DNA of 49,308 bases from Caulobacter segnis (GCF_003243465.1 NZ_QFQZ01000030.1:1-49308), one strand, 5' to 3'. Counted from the stretch's first letter, positions 8,427 to 15,895 are shown. Notes: generated by a model from the sequence alone, not told the origin. Numbers and translations are program-made.

Positions 8427-9506
8427 TTGACCGAAACGCCGAAACCGCCGCCCGCCCTTCCGCTGAAGGTCTGGGCCGTGTCCGACGGCCGCGCCGGCAT
8501 CGAGGCCCAGGTCGTGGGCCTGGCCGACGCCCTGTCGCGCCTGGTCCCCTGCGAGGTCACGGTCAAGCGCGTGGCCTGGAAGGGCCGCACCGGGCGGCTG
8601 CCCTGGTGGCTGAACCTCTTCCCCCGTCGCTGGCTGACGCCCGAGAGCGACATCCCCGGCCCCAAGGACCCCGAGGCCTGGCCGGATGTCTGGCTGGCCG
8701 CCGGCCGCGCCACCTTGCCCCTCTCGATCCGCGCCAGGCGCTGGTCGGGCGGCAAGACCTATGTCGTGCAGGTGCAGGACCCCCGCGTCCCGGTCACCAT
8801 GTTCGACCTGGTCATCCCGCCCAAGCACGACCGTCTCTCCGGGGACAACGTCCTGCCGATCACCGGCTCGCCGCACCGGGTGACGCCCGAACGCCTGGCC
8901 AGCGAGGCCAAGGCCTTCAAGCGCCTGATCGACAAGCTGCCGCATCCGCGCGTGGCGGTGCTGGTCGGCGGCAAGTCCAAGGCCTTCGACCTGTCCAGCG
9001 AGCGCGCCGCCCAGATCGCCCATTCGATTCAGATCCCTCTGGAGCAGGAGGGCGGCTCGCTGATGATGACCTTCTCGCGCCGCACGCCCGAGCCGGCCCG
9101 CGCCCTGATGACCGCCCGCCTGCGCCACCTGCCGGGCGTGATTTGGGACGGAGAGGGGCCCAACCCCTATTTCGCCTTCCTGGCGGCGGCCGACTACATC
9201 CTCGTGACCGAGGACTCGACCAACATGGCCACCGAGGCGGCCTCGACCGGCAAGCCGGTGTTCGTGCTGAAGATGGACGGCCAGAGCCTGAAGTTCCGCC
9301 TGTTCCACGAGGAGCTGGAGCGCATGGGCGCGGCGAGGCCCTACGGCGGCGCCTTCCACGGCTGGAGCTACGCGCCGGTCAACGAGACCGACCGGGCCGC
9401 GCGCGAGGTGCTGGCGCGGTTGGGGGTGGAGATTAAGCCGAAGCGCAAGCCGCGCGCGAAAACCCCTCTCCCGACGGGAGAGGGCGGGGAGAGGGTTTCA
9501 CGCTAA
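8427..9506 (+). CDS. ELM1-family (DUF1022) nucleotide-sugar-transferase-like protein
   Basis: A 359-residue protein of the family named after plant mitochondrial fission factor ELM1. In bacteria the role is unknown; the fold resembles GT-B glycosyltransferases. Family landmarks are WAVSDGRAGIEAQVVGLADAL near the N-terminus, VQVQDPRVPVTMFDLVIPPKHD, AVLVGGKSKAF, SRRTPEPA, and the late YILVTEDSTNMATEAASTGKPV, which looks like a donor-binding segment. The start is TTG at 8427 after GGGGCGGGA; no ATG is available before the conserved block. The last 14 codons run through an intergenic-type hairpin repeat (9463-9497), so the tail is probably dispensable. It converges on the HPP gene with stop codons overlapping. 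Confidence 0.87.
   Translation: MTETPKPPPALPLKVWAVSDGRAGIEAQVVGLADALSRLVPCEVTVKRVAWKGRTGRLPWWLNLFPRRWLTPESDIPGPKDPEAWPDVWLAAGRATLPLSIRARRWSGGKTYVVQVQDPRVPVTMFDLVIPPKHDRLSGDNVLPITGSPHRVTPERLASEAKAFKRLIDKLPHPRVAVLVGGKSKAFDLSSERAAQIAHSIQIPLEQEGGSLMMTFSRRTPEPARALMTARLRHLPGVIWDGEGPNPYFAFLAAADYILVTEDSTNMATEAASTGKPVFVLKMDGQSLKFRLFHEELERMGAARPYGGAFHGWSYAPVNETDRAAREVLARLGVEIKPKRKPRAKTPLPTGEGGERVSR
9463..9497. repeat. Hairpin repeat forming the 3' end of the ELM1-family gene
   Basis: CCCTCTCCC and GGGAGAGGG form a 9-bp stem with a three-base loop, followed by CGGGGAGAGGG. It resembles family B at 18675-18730 and lies inside the reading frame. It may also serve as a bidirectional terminator for the two converging genes. 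Confidence 0.6.
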
Positions 9507-10597
9507 GCCGCCACGACCGCCTCGACGACGTGGGCGCGGTAGAGCGCCGCGATCAGGTCGGTCTGGGTGATCACGCCAATCAAGCGGCGCTCGCCGTCCA
9601 CGACCATGGCCTCGTGGGTGTGGCCGCTGGAGAGGATCGGCAGCAGGGCGGCGATCGGCGTCGCTTCGGCAACCTTGTGGACGAACGGGTCCAGCGCCGC
9701 CTCGACGGTGCGGCGGCGGTTGGCCTGCAGCTCGGCCCGGCGGGCCAGGCCGATGACGCGGTCGTCGGCGTCGACCACCGGCGCGGCGCGCAGCGCGTGC
9801 TCGCCGAGATAGGCCAAGGCGCTCTCGACGGACTGGTCGTGATGCAGCTTGATCACGTCGCGGGACATCACGTCGCCGCAGCGGATCTGGCTGTGCAGGC
9901 GCTGGGCGGCGGAGAGCTCGACCTGGCGGAACAGGGCGTCCAGATCCTCGCGGCTGACGTCCAGCAGCTCGCCGTAGCGCGCCAGGGCCTGGTCGAGGTC
10001 GACGGGGCTGTAGCCGATCCGGGCGGCGGGGGCGGGGTCCTTGGTCAGGTGCGGGCTGGCGGGCGCGACCGGCGCGCGGTGCGGATAGGCGTGGCCGGTC
10101 AGGCGTCCCCAGGCGACGCCAGCGCCGGTAAGCAGCGCCGAGTCCATCGCCACGGGATTGAGGGCGAACAGATAGCCGGCCTTGGCGACCGCGGGCCCTC
10201 CGATCACGCAGATCAGGGCCACCGCGCCGCCCGGCGGGTGCAGGCAGCCCAGCAACATCATGGTCCCGATCGCCAGCCCAACGGCCAGCGGCGCGGCGAT
10301 CAGCGGCTGGGGGATCAGGAGGGCCACGGTGATCCCGATCAGGGCCGAGACGAGGTTGCCGCCCAGCACCGCCCTCGGCTGGGCCAGGGGGCTGGCGGGC
10401 ACGGCGAAGACCAGCACGGCCGAGGCTCCGATCGGCGCCACCAGCAGGGGATGCAGCCAGTCGCCGCCCCCGACCGCCAGCCGTCCGAGCAATCCGGCGA
10501 ACAGCAGCCCCAGCAGCGCCCCGCCGCCGCCGCGCAGGGCGTCGATCGGACGAAGCGGCGTCTTGCCGCGAACCAGGGCGTGGAGGCGTGAGCGCAT
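9503..10597 (-). CDS. HPP-family membrane protein with C-terminal CBS pair
   Basis: A 364-residue inner-membrane protein. The N-terminal half has about five hydrophobic segments and the family signature CLHPPGGAVAL, with the His-Pro-Pro at 120-122. The cytosolic half (about 240-364) is two CBS motifs (CGDVMSRDVIKLHHDQSVES, then MVVDGERRLIGVITQTDLI), which commonly bind adenine nucleotides and gate transport. HPP proteins have been linked to nitrite transport in chloroplasts and cyanobacteria; the substrate here is not known. The ATG at 10597 has AGGAG seven bases before it, and an inverted repeat lies just upstream. Its stop overlaps that of the converging ELM1 gene. Confidence 0.9.
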   Translation of the reverse strand: MRSRLHALVRGKTPLRPIDALRGGGGALLGLLFAGLLGRLAVGGGDWLHPLLVAPIGASAVLVFAVPASPLAQPRAVLGGNLVSALIGITVALLIPQPLIAAPLAVGLAIGTMMLLGCLHPPGGAVALICVIGGPAVAKAGYLFALNPVAMDSALLTGAGVAWGRLTGHAYPHRAPVAPASPHLTKDPAPAARIGYSPVDLDQALARYGELLDVSREDLDALFRQVELSAAQRLHSQIRCGDVMSRDVIKLHHDQSVESALAYLGEHALRAAPVVDADDRVIGLARRAELQANRRRTVEAALDPFVHKVAEATPIAALLPILSSGHTHEAMVVDGERRLIGVITQTDLIAALYRAHVVEAVVAA

Positions 10598-10608
10598 GGC
10601 GCGCTCCT

Positions 10609-10631
10609 AGACCAAGCGCGGCGGTTGGTCT
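10609..10631. promoter_or_regulatory. Inverted repeat in the HPP gene leader
   Basis: AGACCAA and TTGGTCT form a 7-bp dyad with a nine-base spacer, 11 to 34 bases upstream of the HPP start codon. The right arm is followed by TTGGGTTTTTT on the plus strand, which looks like a terminator, but no plus-strand gene ends here. It may be an operator or leader hairpin for the HPP gene. Confidence 0.4.
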
Positions 10632-10677
10632 TTGGGTTTTTTGTACAGACGGTTCAAGAAAAGCGCGTCTACCCTTC

Positions 10678-10845
10678 CGACCTCCCCGGCGCCACGGGTC
10701 GCGCTTCGCGCGCCCAAGCGTGAACTCATGCCGGGGCCCAGATTCATCCGGAGCGTTTTGGGATGATGCGCCATGGCGCGGCGCTGCGGCGAGAAGCGTC
10801 CTTGGGTTCGATCTGGGTCCCGGCGTTCGCCGGGAAGATCGGGAT
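10678..10845. repeat. Intergenic repeat, family D, copy 1
   Basis: The element opens with GACCTCCCCGGCG, contains ATGCCGGGGCCCAGATTCAT and GGATGATGCGCCAT, and ends with CCCGGCGTTCGCCGGGAAGA. The copy at 45239-45374 carries the same blocks in the opposite orientation. It stops one base before the hypothetical gene that ends at 10847. Confidence 0.75.
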
Positions 10846-10846
10846 C

Positions 10847-11281
10847 TTATGTGGGCGGGTGCTCCAGCGCCTTCAGGTCCGGCTCCACCCAGCGGCGGCG
10901 GGCTTCGACCGAGAACAGCCGCTCGCGCGACCAGTAGGTCAGCGGCCAAGCCTTGTCGCCCATCGGCGTGGCCAGCAGAAGGGCGACGGCCTCGGCGTCG
11001 TCCGTTCCCGGCGGCAGGGCGGCGACGAAGGCGCGGATGGCGGCGAGGTAGGCCTGGGTGATGGTCTCGTGATAGCCGCTGGCGTCGTCGTTCACCCCGC
11101 CGACCGCGACGTTGTAGGTCTGGATGATCCCCGGCAGGTCGCGCTCGAGCCCGGCGTCGCGGGTGCGGACCAGCCGCAGGGTGGCGGCCAGGTGCGCGGC
11201 ATGCGTCCAGCGGTCCTTGGGCAAGGTGTGGCCCACCAGCCCCTCGGCGAGGGCGGCGATGTCTGCGTTCGTATAGGTCAT
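10847..11281 (-). CDS. Conserved-looking hypothetical protein
   Basis: A 144-residue soluble protein that I do not recognise beyond a WTHAAHLAATLRL segment (25-37), whose paired histidines recall a helical uncharacterised family that may bind metal. Other notable stretches are YHETITQAYLAAI and PMGDKAWPLTYWSRERLFS. There is no signal peptide or membrane helix. It lies 33 bases downstream of the P-loop kinase on the same strand and is probably the last gene of the sensor kinase / P-loop kinase operon, unless it has its own promoter. Confidence 0.75.
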   Translation of the reverse strand: MTYTNADIAALAEGLVGHTLPKDRWTHAAHLAATLRLVRTRDAGLERDLPGIIQTYNVAVGGVNDDASGYHETITQAYLAAIRAFVAALPPGTDDAEAVALLLATPMGDKAWPLTYWSRERLFSVEARRRWVEPDLKALEHPPT

Positions 11282-11314
11282 GGAACGGTGTTAGCGGAAA
11301 CGGTGCGGCGGTGG

Positions 11315-12199
11315 CTAGAGCGCGGTGGTCGGCCATCGCCGCTCATCCAGCCGCACCACCACGTCCGCCACACCGGGCAGGTCCTGCGCGATCCAGCGGG
11401 TCAGGCGCTCGTAGTGGGCGACGAAGCGGTCGAGGGCGGGCTCGTCCATGGCGAGCGCCGGATCGCGGCCCTCGGCGGCGAGACGCTGGCGAAGGCGCGC
11501 CTCCTGCTCGCCGCGCCAGGTCCGGACCACGGCGAAGTCGGGCGCGGTCAGCAGCATCAGGCGGTCGAGCCGCGCGAACAGCGGCGCATAGGCCTCGGCC
11601 AGGGCCGCGTTGGCGAAGCCGCGCCAGACGCCGTCCGGGTCCTCGTCGCGCTCGAGGGCGTTGATGGGCGCGGCAAGCAGCGCGGCCGGCTGCGGACGGG
11701 CGCCGACGCACCAGCCTTCCAGCAGCACCACGTCGACCGGCCCTTCCACGCGCGGCCAGTCGGCGGCCGGCGACCGATCGTCCGCGGCCTTGTCGAAGCG
11801 GGGCAGGGCGGTCGTCCCGGGGCGTCCGAGGGCGCCGAGCACGGCCAGGCCCAGGGCCGGGTCGTGGGTCCCGGGAACGCCGCGGGTGGCCAGCAGCGGG
11901 TGGACCGCGCGCGCCAGCGCCGCGCGGTCGGCCTGGGTCAGATAGAGGTCGTCGATCGACAGCACGGCGACCTTCAGGTCCCGCGCCGCCAGCAGCCGGG
12001 CGACCAGCGCCGTCAGGGTCGACTTGCCCGAGCCTTGCGGACCGCAGATGCCGACGACCAGCGGCGCGCGCGCCTCGCTCGCCCAGCCGGCGATCCGCGC
12101 CGCCAGCGGCTGGTGAAGGCGCGCGGCCAGGTCCTCGAAACGCTGCGGCAGGCCCTCGTCGCGGACGAAGGCCGCGATGATCGCCGCGGCCTCGGCCAT
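11315..12199 (-). CDS. P-loop kinase of the plant-type glycerate 3-kinase family
   Basis: A 294-residue cytosolic ATP-dependent kinase. The Walker A motif is GPQGSGKST (53-61). Downstream blocks fit the plant-type D-glycerate 3-kinase / yeast YGR205W family: LSIDDLYLT, HPLLATRGVPGTHD, LPRFDKAADDRSP and VDVVLLEGWCVG, the last being the Walker-B-like strand and substrate region. The expected reaction is ATP plus D-glycerate to 3-phosphoglycerate, but family members have been annotated only broadly and another small substrate is possible. Its ATG shares one base with the stop codon of the sensor kinase (TGATG), so the two are translationally coupled. Confidence 0.85.
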   Translation of the reverse strand: MAEAAAIIAAFVRDEGLPQRFEDLAARLHQPLAARIAGWASEARAPLVVGICGPQGSGKSTLTALVARLLAARDLKVAVLSIDDLYLTQADRAALARAVHPLLATRGVPGTHDPALGLAVLGALGRPGTTALPRFDKAADDRSPAADWPRVEGPVDVVLLEGWCVGARPQPAALLAAPINALERDEDPDGVWRGFANAALAEAYAPLFARLDRLMLLTAPDFAVVRTWRGEQEARLRQRLAAEGRDPALAMDEPALDRFVAHYERLTRWIAQDLPGVADVVVRLDERRWPTTAL

Positions 12200-13914
12200 C
12201 AGTAGGGATTGCTCCAGCGCACCGTCTCGGGCAGCGGCAGGCTGGCCTCGAACACCAGGCCGTCCGGCTGGAAGTCGAACCGGGCGCGGCCCTTCTGTTC
12301 CCGGCGGATCGAGCTTTCGATCAGCCGGGTGCCAAAGCCGCGCGCCTTCGGCGGGGTGACCGGCGGGCCGCCGATGTCGCGCCAGGTGAAGGTCAGGGTG
12401 TTGGTGACCGCATCGATCCGCCAGCGGATGTCGACCTCGCCGCCGACCGCCGACAGGGCGCCGTACTTGGCGCTGTTGGTGGCCAGTTCGTGGAACACCA
12501 TCGACAGGCCGACGGCCGTGTGCGGCGCCAGGGCGACCGTCGGCCCGTCGCGGCGCACGCGGCCGACGTGGGCGCCCAGCGCCTTCTGGACCAGCTGGTC
12601 CATGTCGGCCTCGCGCCAGCCGGTCTTGGTCAACAGGTCGTGGGCGCCGGACAGGGCGATCAGTCGCTCGGTGAAGACGTCGACCGGCGCGCCCTCGGTC
12701 TGCAGGAAGGTCTGGCGCGCCAGGGCCTGCACCGTGGCCAGGGTGTTCTTCACCCGGTGGTTCAGCTCGTTGATCATCACCGCCTGACGCTCCTCGCGGG
12801 CCTGCAGTTCGCGCGAGGCCTCGCGCAGGGCCGCGTGGACGGCGGCGATCTCGCCCAGGCTGTCGGGACCGGACGCCGGCAGGGTCTCGCCGCGTCCGAT
12901 GGCGGCGGCGTCGCTGACCAGCCGCCGCATCTCGCCGTTGATCCGGCGGGCGTAGGCCAGCGACAGCGAGATGCCCAGGACCAGCAGCAGCAGGAACACC
13001 CCGCCGGCGATCACCACCGCGCGGTTGACCGTGCTGGCCAGGTCGTCCCGGGGAATGGCCACCACCAGCGTCCAGCCGGTCTGGGGCGAGCGGGTGTAGG
13101 CGACCATGGTCGGCACGCCTTCCAGGGACACGCTCTTGCTCACGCCCTCGGTCGAGTGGCGCAGGTTCTCCTCCATGTCCTTGGAGGCCAGGGCGCCGGT
13201 GAACTGCTCATTGAGGCGCGAGCGGGCGATGACCCGGCGGTTGTTGTCCAGCAGGGTGGCGACCCAGCGGTCGGGGACCCGCTGCTGGCGGAAAACCGAG
13301 GTGAACGAGGCCGCCTCGACGACATAGGACAGCACGTACGGCTGGTCCTTGACCATGATCGGCGTGGCGACCGTGATCACCGGCTTGCCGGCGACCTTGC
13401 CGATCCGCAGGTCCGAGATCTTGCTGCGCCCGGCCAGCAGGGCGCTGGTCAGCTCGTTGGCGCGCGGCGAGACGGGGAGGGGCGCGCCGTAGGGCTTCAG
13501 CGTATTGACGATCTGCTGGCCGTTGATGTCCGAGACCACGATCCAGCCGGGACGGCGCTGGACCACGCGCTGGGCGCGGGCGTGGAAGTCTCTCCAGTCG
13601 CCGGTGATCAGCGCCTGGTCGCTGGCCAGGGTCTCGACCACGGCGACGCCGACGGCGGCCTGGCGGTCGACGGCCCCGGACAGGGCCCGCGCGGTGGTGA
13701 TCAGTTGCTGATACAGCCGTCCGCGCGACTCGCGATCGGCGCCGGCCAGCAGCAGCACCATGGAAACGATGGCCGGGATCAGCAGGCTGACCGTCAGGAG
13801 CACCAGCCGTCCGCGCACCGTGTCGACGCGCCGGCGGCCGCCCAAATCGCCGCGATCCTGGTCCGTCATCTCGTCGGCGCGCCCGCCTCGGCGAGGGCCC
13901 AACTTCGCCCTCAT
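12199..13914 (-). CDS. HWE/HisKA_2-type sensor histidine kinase
   Basis: A 571-residue membrane sensor kinase. Helix one is at about 37-57 and helix two at about 299-321. Between them lies a Cache-like periplasmic domain (WIVVSDINGQQIVNT, VITVATPIMVKDQPYVLSYV). A HAMP-like linker follows, then the phosphoacceptor helix NELNHRVKNTLATVQALA with His386. The ATP-binding domain has the N box HELATNSAKYGALS (Asn480) and FTWRDIGGPP, in which the usual W-x-E of HWE kinases reads W-R-D. Such kinases often feed the alphaproteobacterial general stress or light responses; no response regulator is encoded nearby. The start at 13914 has no clear ribosome site, and the ATG at 13869 is an alternative. Coupled to the downstream P-loop kinase gene. 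Confidence 0.9.
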   Translation of the reverse strand: MRAKLGPRRGGRADEMTDQDRGDLGGRRRVDTVRGRLVLLTVSLLIPAIVSMVLLLAGADRESRGRLYQQLITTARALSGAVDRQAAVGVAVVETLASDQALITGDWRDFHARAQRVVQRRPGWIVVSDINGQQIVNTLKPYGAPLPVSPRANELTSALLAGRSKISDLRIGKVAGKPVITVATPIMVKDQPYVLSYVVEAASFTSVFRQQRVPDRWVATLLDNNRRVIARSRLNEQFTGALASKDMEENLRHSTEGVSKSVSLEGVPTMVAYTRSPQTGWTLVVAIPRDDLASTVNRAVVIAGGVFLLLLVLGISLSLAYARRINGEMRRLVSDAAAIGRGETLPASGPDSLGEIAAVHAALREASRELQAREERQAVMINELNHRVKNTLATVQALARQTFLQTEGAPVDVFTERLIALSGAHDLLTKTGWREADMDQLVQKALGAHVGRVRRDGPTVALAPHTAVGLSMVFHELATNSAKYGALSAVGGEVDIRWRIDAVTNTLTFTWRDIGGPPVTPPKARGFGTRLIESSIRREQKGRARFDFQPDGLVFEASLPLPETVRWSNPY

Positions 13915-13956
13915 GACTTGTATATCGAAGCGAGTCGCTGACGACGTCTTAAAAAT

Positions 13957-13976
13957 CGCCGTTTCTGGAAACGGCG
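13957..13976. promoter_or_regulatory. Perfect dyad between the sensor kinase and pgsA genes
   Basis: CGCCGTTTC and GAAACGGCG form a 9-bp perfect inverted repeat with a two-base spacer. It sits in the 113-base divergent region, 43 bases from the kinase start and 52 from the pgsA start. The symmetry suggests an operator for a dimeric regulator acting on either gene. Confidence 0.5.
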
Positions 13977-14027
13977 GCGCGCAGCGGAACCGTATCGTCG
14001 ATGCGGGTTTGTGGTTATGAAACGCCC

Positions 14028-14645
14028 ATGAAATCCCTGCCCAACATCCTCACCAGCTCGCGCCTCGTCATGGCGCTGTTCATGTTCGTGGCCCTGGCCG
14101 CGGCCGCCGGCGCGGTGCCGTGGGTCAGCGAGCAGCTGACGGCGGAGACCCAGCTGCGGCTGGAGCGCTGGGCGTTCTACGCCTTCGTGATCGCGGCGGT
14201 GACCGACTTCTTCGACGGCTGGCTGGCGCGCAAGCTGGACGCGGTCAGCGTCTGGGGCGCGATCCTCGACCCGATCGGCGACAAGATCCTGGTCTGCGGC
14301 GCGCTCTTGGGCCTGATGGCCCTGGGTCCCAACCCGTTGGTCGTGCTGCCGGCGGGCCTGATCCTGTTCCGCGAGTTCACGGTCAGCGCCCTGCGCGAGG
14401 TCGGCGCCGGCAAGGGCGTCAAGCTGCCCGTCACCGTGCTGGCCAAGTGGAAGACCACCCTGCAGCTGGTCTCTATCGGCGCTGAGATGATCCTGGCCTC
14501 GTGGGGCGCCTTTGGCCTGCCGCAGGACCCGGCGATGATCGGCGGCTTCACCGTGGTCGCTCACGGCCTGCTGTGGCTGGCGACCCTGGTGACCCTGATC
14601 ACCGGCGCGCAATACTGGGAAGCGGCGCGCAAGGCGCTGGTTTAA
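14028..14645 (+). CDS. pgsA: CDP-diacylglycerol-glycerol-3-phosphate 3-phosphatidyltransferase
   Basis: An integral membrane enzyme of 205 residues that joins CDP-diacylglycerol and glycerol 3-phosphate to make phosphatidylglycerol phosphate, the first committed step to phosphatidylglycerol and cardiolipin. The complete CDP-alcohol phosphatidyltransferase signature is present: Asp60, Asp63-Gly64, Ala67-Arg68, Gly77, Asp81 and Asp85 in TDFFDGWLARKLDAV and WGAILDPIGDK. The N-terminus MKSLPNILTSSRLVMALF is typical of PgsA and sets the start at 14028, although the ribosome site is weak; nine more codons upstream are possible. Transcribed alone and followed by a family A repeat. Confidence 0.93.
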   Translation: MKSLPNILTSSRLVMALFMFVALAAAAGAVPWVSEQLTAETQLRLERWAFYAFVIAAVTDFFDGWLARKLDAVSVWGAILDPIGDKILVCGALLGLMALGPNPLVVLPAGLILFREFTVSALREVGAGKGVKLPVTVLAKWKTTLQLVSIGAEMILASWGAFGLPQDPAMIGGFTVVAHGLLWLATLVTLITGAQYWEAARKALV

Positions 14646-14652
14646 GGCTTCT

Positions 14653-14792
14653 CTTCCTCCCCCTTTATGGGGGAGGGGGACCGGCGGACGCCGGTGGAGG
14701 GGGCTCGCCGGACGCGCGGTGATAGGCCGCCGGACCCCCTCCGTCTCGATGCGTATTCGCATCGATCCACGTCCCCCTAATGGGGAGGAAGG
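14653..14792. repeat. Intergenic palindromic repeat, family A, copy 2
   Basis: The order of blocks is CTTCCTCCCCC, a CCGGCGGACGCCGG hairpin, GGAGGGGGC, then GGACCCCCTCCGTCTCGATG, the palindrome CGATGCGTATTCGCATCG and CCCCCTAATGGGGAGGAAGG. The copy at 49184-49308 is the same element inverted and near-identical over its CGATGCG end. It fills the space between pgsA and the small gene at 14800. Confidence 0.85.
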
Positions 14793-14799
14793 ACGCGCT

Positions 14800-14979
14800 T
14801 TACCGCCCCGAGCGTCCCGCGGACCGGCGGCGCGAGGCTTCGCGTTCCAGGGGGGTGATCACCTCGGCGACGGCGCGGCGCTGTTCGGGCGTGCCGGTGA
14901 CGTCCAGGCGGCGGGCGTTGGCCAGCAAGGCCTTGAGTTCTGCGTCGCGGAGCATGGGAATCTTTTCGAGCAGGGTCAT
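14800..14979 (-). CDS. Small hypothetical protein divergent from the cold-shock gene
   Basis: A 59-residue basic protein (MTLLEKIPMLRDAELKALL at the start) predicted to be two helices with an arginine-rich tail (RRRSAGRSGR). The ATG at 14979 follows GAGGAG by six bases, a strong ribosome site that supports it as a real gene. It is divergent from cspA with 281 bases between the starts, and its 3' end abuts a family A repeat. I recognise no domain. Short helical proteins of this look are common beside cold-shock genes in this group, but that is recollection, not a match. Confidence 0.65.
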   Translation of the reverse strand: MTLLEKIPMLRDAELKALLANARRLDVTGTPEQRRAVAEVITPLEREASRRRSAGRSGR

Positions 14980-15059
14980 GGCGGAGCTCCTCATTCGACG
15001 CCGGAAGATCGACGCATCCTGATGAAAACGCGTGAGGTCCAGCTTGGCTCCGAGCGCCC

Positions 15060-15260
15060 GCCAAAGTCGTTCGAAAATATTTTCCTTGTTATTTCCTGGA
15101 AGTCCTCCAGAATAACGCTATCGAATTCGCTGCCGATCGGCCTGCTATTCCTTGCTCCGCGTGGCGGAGCGCCGGACGCGCCTTCCGAACTTCCAACGAA
15201 ATTTGATCGTCGACCGGGACGTTTTCGGTCGGCGAACACATGCCTGCAAGGATACTCACC
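15060..15260 (+). promoter_or_regulatory. Cold-shock gene leader
   Basis: This stretch before cspA is clearly AT-richer than its surroundings (for example AAAATATTTTCCTTGTTATT near 15073). CTGGA and TCCAG pair at 15098-15112, and CGACCG pairs with CGGTCG at 15211-15231, just before the ribosome site. Long structured leaders that act as temperature switches are known for csp mRNAs; the transcription start is not visible. Confidence 0.45.
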
Positions 15261-15470
15261 ATGGCTACTGGAACCGTGAAGTGGTTCAACGCCGCCAAGG
15301 GCTTTGGCTTCATCCAGCCGGACAACGGCGGCCAGGACATCTTCGTCCACATCTCGGCCGTTGAACGCGCCGGCATGAACGGCCTGAACGAAGGCCAGAA
15401 GCTGTCGTACGAGCCGGAAGTCGACCGCCGCAGCGGCAAGACCTCGGCTGGTCAGCTGCAGACGGCCTAA
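15261..15470 (+). CDS. cspA: Cold-shock protein, CspA family
   Basis: A 69-residue single cold-shock domain that binds single-stranded RNA and DNA and prevents RNA structure. The RNP1 motif is KGFGFIQPD and RNP2 is DIFVHISAV, both intact. The start at 15261 (MATGTVKWFN) is fixed by family alignment and by AAGGA nine bases upstream; seven codons further upstream are in frame but lie in the leader. It ends at a perfect-palindrome terminator and is monocistronic. The symbol denotes the family; which csp paralogue it is cannot be told. Confidence 0.95.
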   Translation: MATGTVKWFNAAKGFGFIQPDNGGQDIFVHISAVERAGMNGLNEGQKLSYEPEVDRRSGKTSAGQLQTA

Positions 15471-15508
15471 GCGCCGTCGCTATTTCGGACCCTCGGGTCC
15501 GTGACGGA

Positions 15509-15541
15509 ACAGGCCGGCGCATGCGCCGGCCTGTTTTCGTT
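15509..15541 (+). terminator. Strong rho-independent terminator after cspA
   Basis: ACAGGCCGGCGCA and its exact complement TGCGCCGGCCTGT form a 26-base perfect palindrome followed by TTTCGTTT. A smaller hairpin, CGGACCCTCGGGTCCG, precedes it at 15486-15501. Confidence 0.9.
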
Positions 15542-15597
15542 TGAGGGGGGCGGGCGCGGGGAGGCGAGGTCTTCGACTCTGGTCGGACGTTGCGCGA

Positions 15598-15624
15598 AAT
15601 CCCTCTCTCTTTGAAAGAGGGATT
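15598..15624. repeat. Partial family B hairpin repeat
   Basis: AATCCCTCT and AGAGGGATT form a perfect 9-bp stem with a nine-base loop. The same ATCCCTCTCT block opens the copies at 18675 and 19199. Confidence 0.6.
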
Positions 15625-15680
15625 CGTGGGCGCGTTCCACCCACCGCTGACCTCTGGCGAGTCCGCTTTCTCAGCCGTCG

Positions 15681-15854
15681 CTACTCCGCCGCCATTCGCG
15701 AGGCGGTCTCCAGCGCCGTCTCGTCCTCCACCACCTCCGGATCGCTCGGCCCGTGCAGCAGCCAGGAGAGGTCCTGCTCCAGCGCCGCCCGCTTGGCGCG
15801 CTCGGCGCGCATGATCGAGGCCAGCACGCTCGCGCCCGTCGTTCGGTAGACCAT
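15681..15854 (-). CDS. Small helical protein behind a Fur-like box
   Basis: A 57-residue protein, unrecognised, with a basic first half (MRAERAKRAALEQDL) and an acidic second half (PEVVEDETALETAS). No membrane segment or cysteine is present. The ATG at 15854 has a textbook AAGGAG seven bases before it. A Fur-type inverted repeat lies about 20 bases further upstream, so it is probably induced by iron limitation. Its function is unknown; helical proteins of this size in iron regulons sometimes act as regulators or adaptors, which is only inference here. Confidence 0.72.
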   Translation of the reverse strand: MVYRTTGASVLASIMRAERAKRAALEQDLSWLLHGPSDPEVVEDETALETASRMAAE

Positions 15855-15874
15855 GGTCGACTCCTTGCTGCTGA

Positions 15875-15895
15875 TATTGAGAATGACTCGCAAAT
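15875..15895 (-). promoter_or_regulatory. Candidate Fur box
   Basis: The 7-1-7 core TGAGAAT-G-ACTCGCA matches the inverted-repeat Fur consensus (TGATAAT-n-ATTATCA type) as found in alphaproteobacteria, with five of seven arm positions symmetric. It overlaps the likely promoter of the 57-residue gene and lies 81 bases before the patatin gene on the other strand. Confidence 0.6.

Noticed and set aside
13986..14012. A general-stress sigma factor promoter (GGAAC then CGTT) before pgsA
   Set aside because: GGAAC is followed after 16 bases by GTTT, not CGTT.
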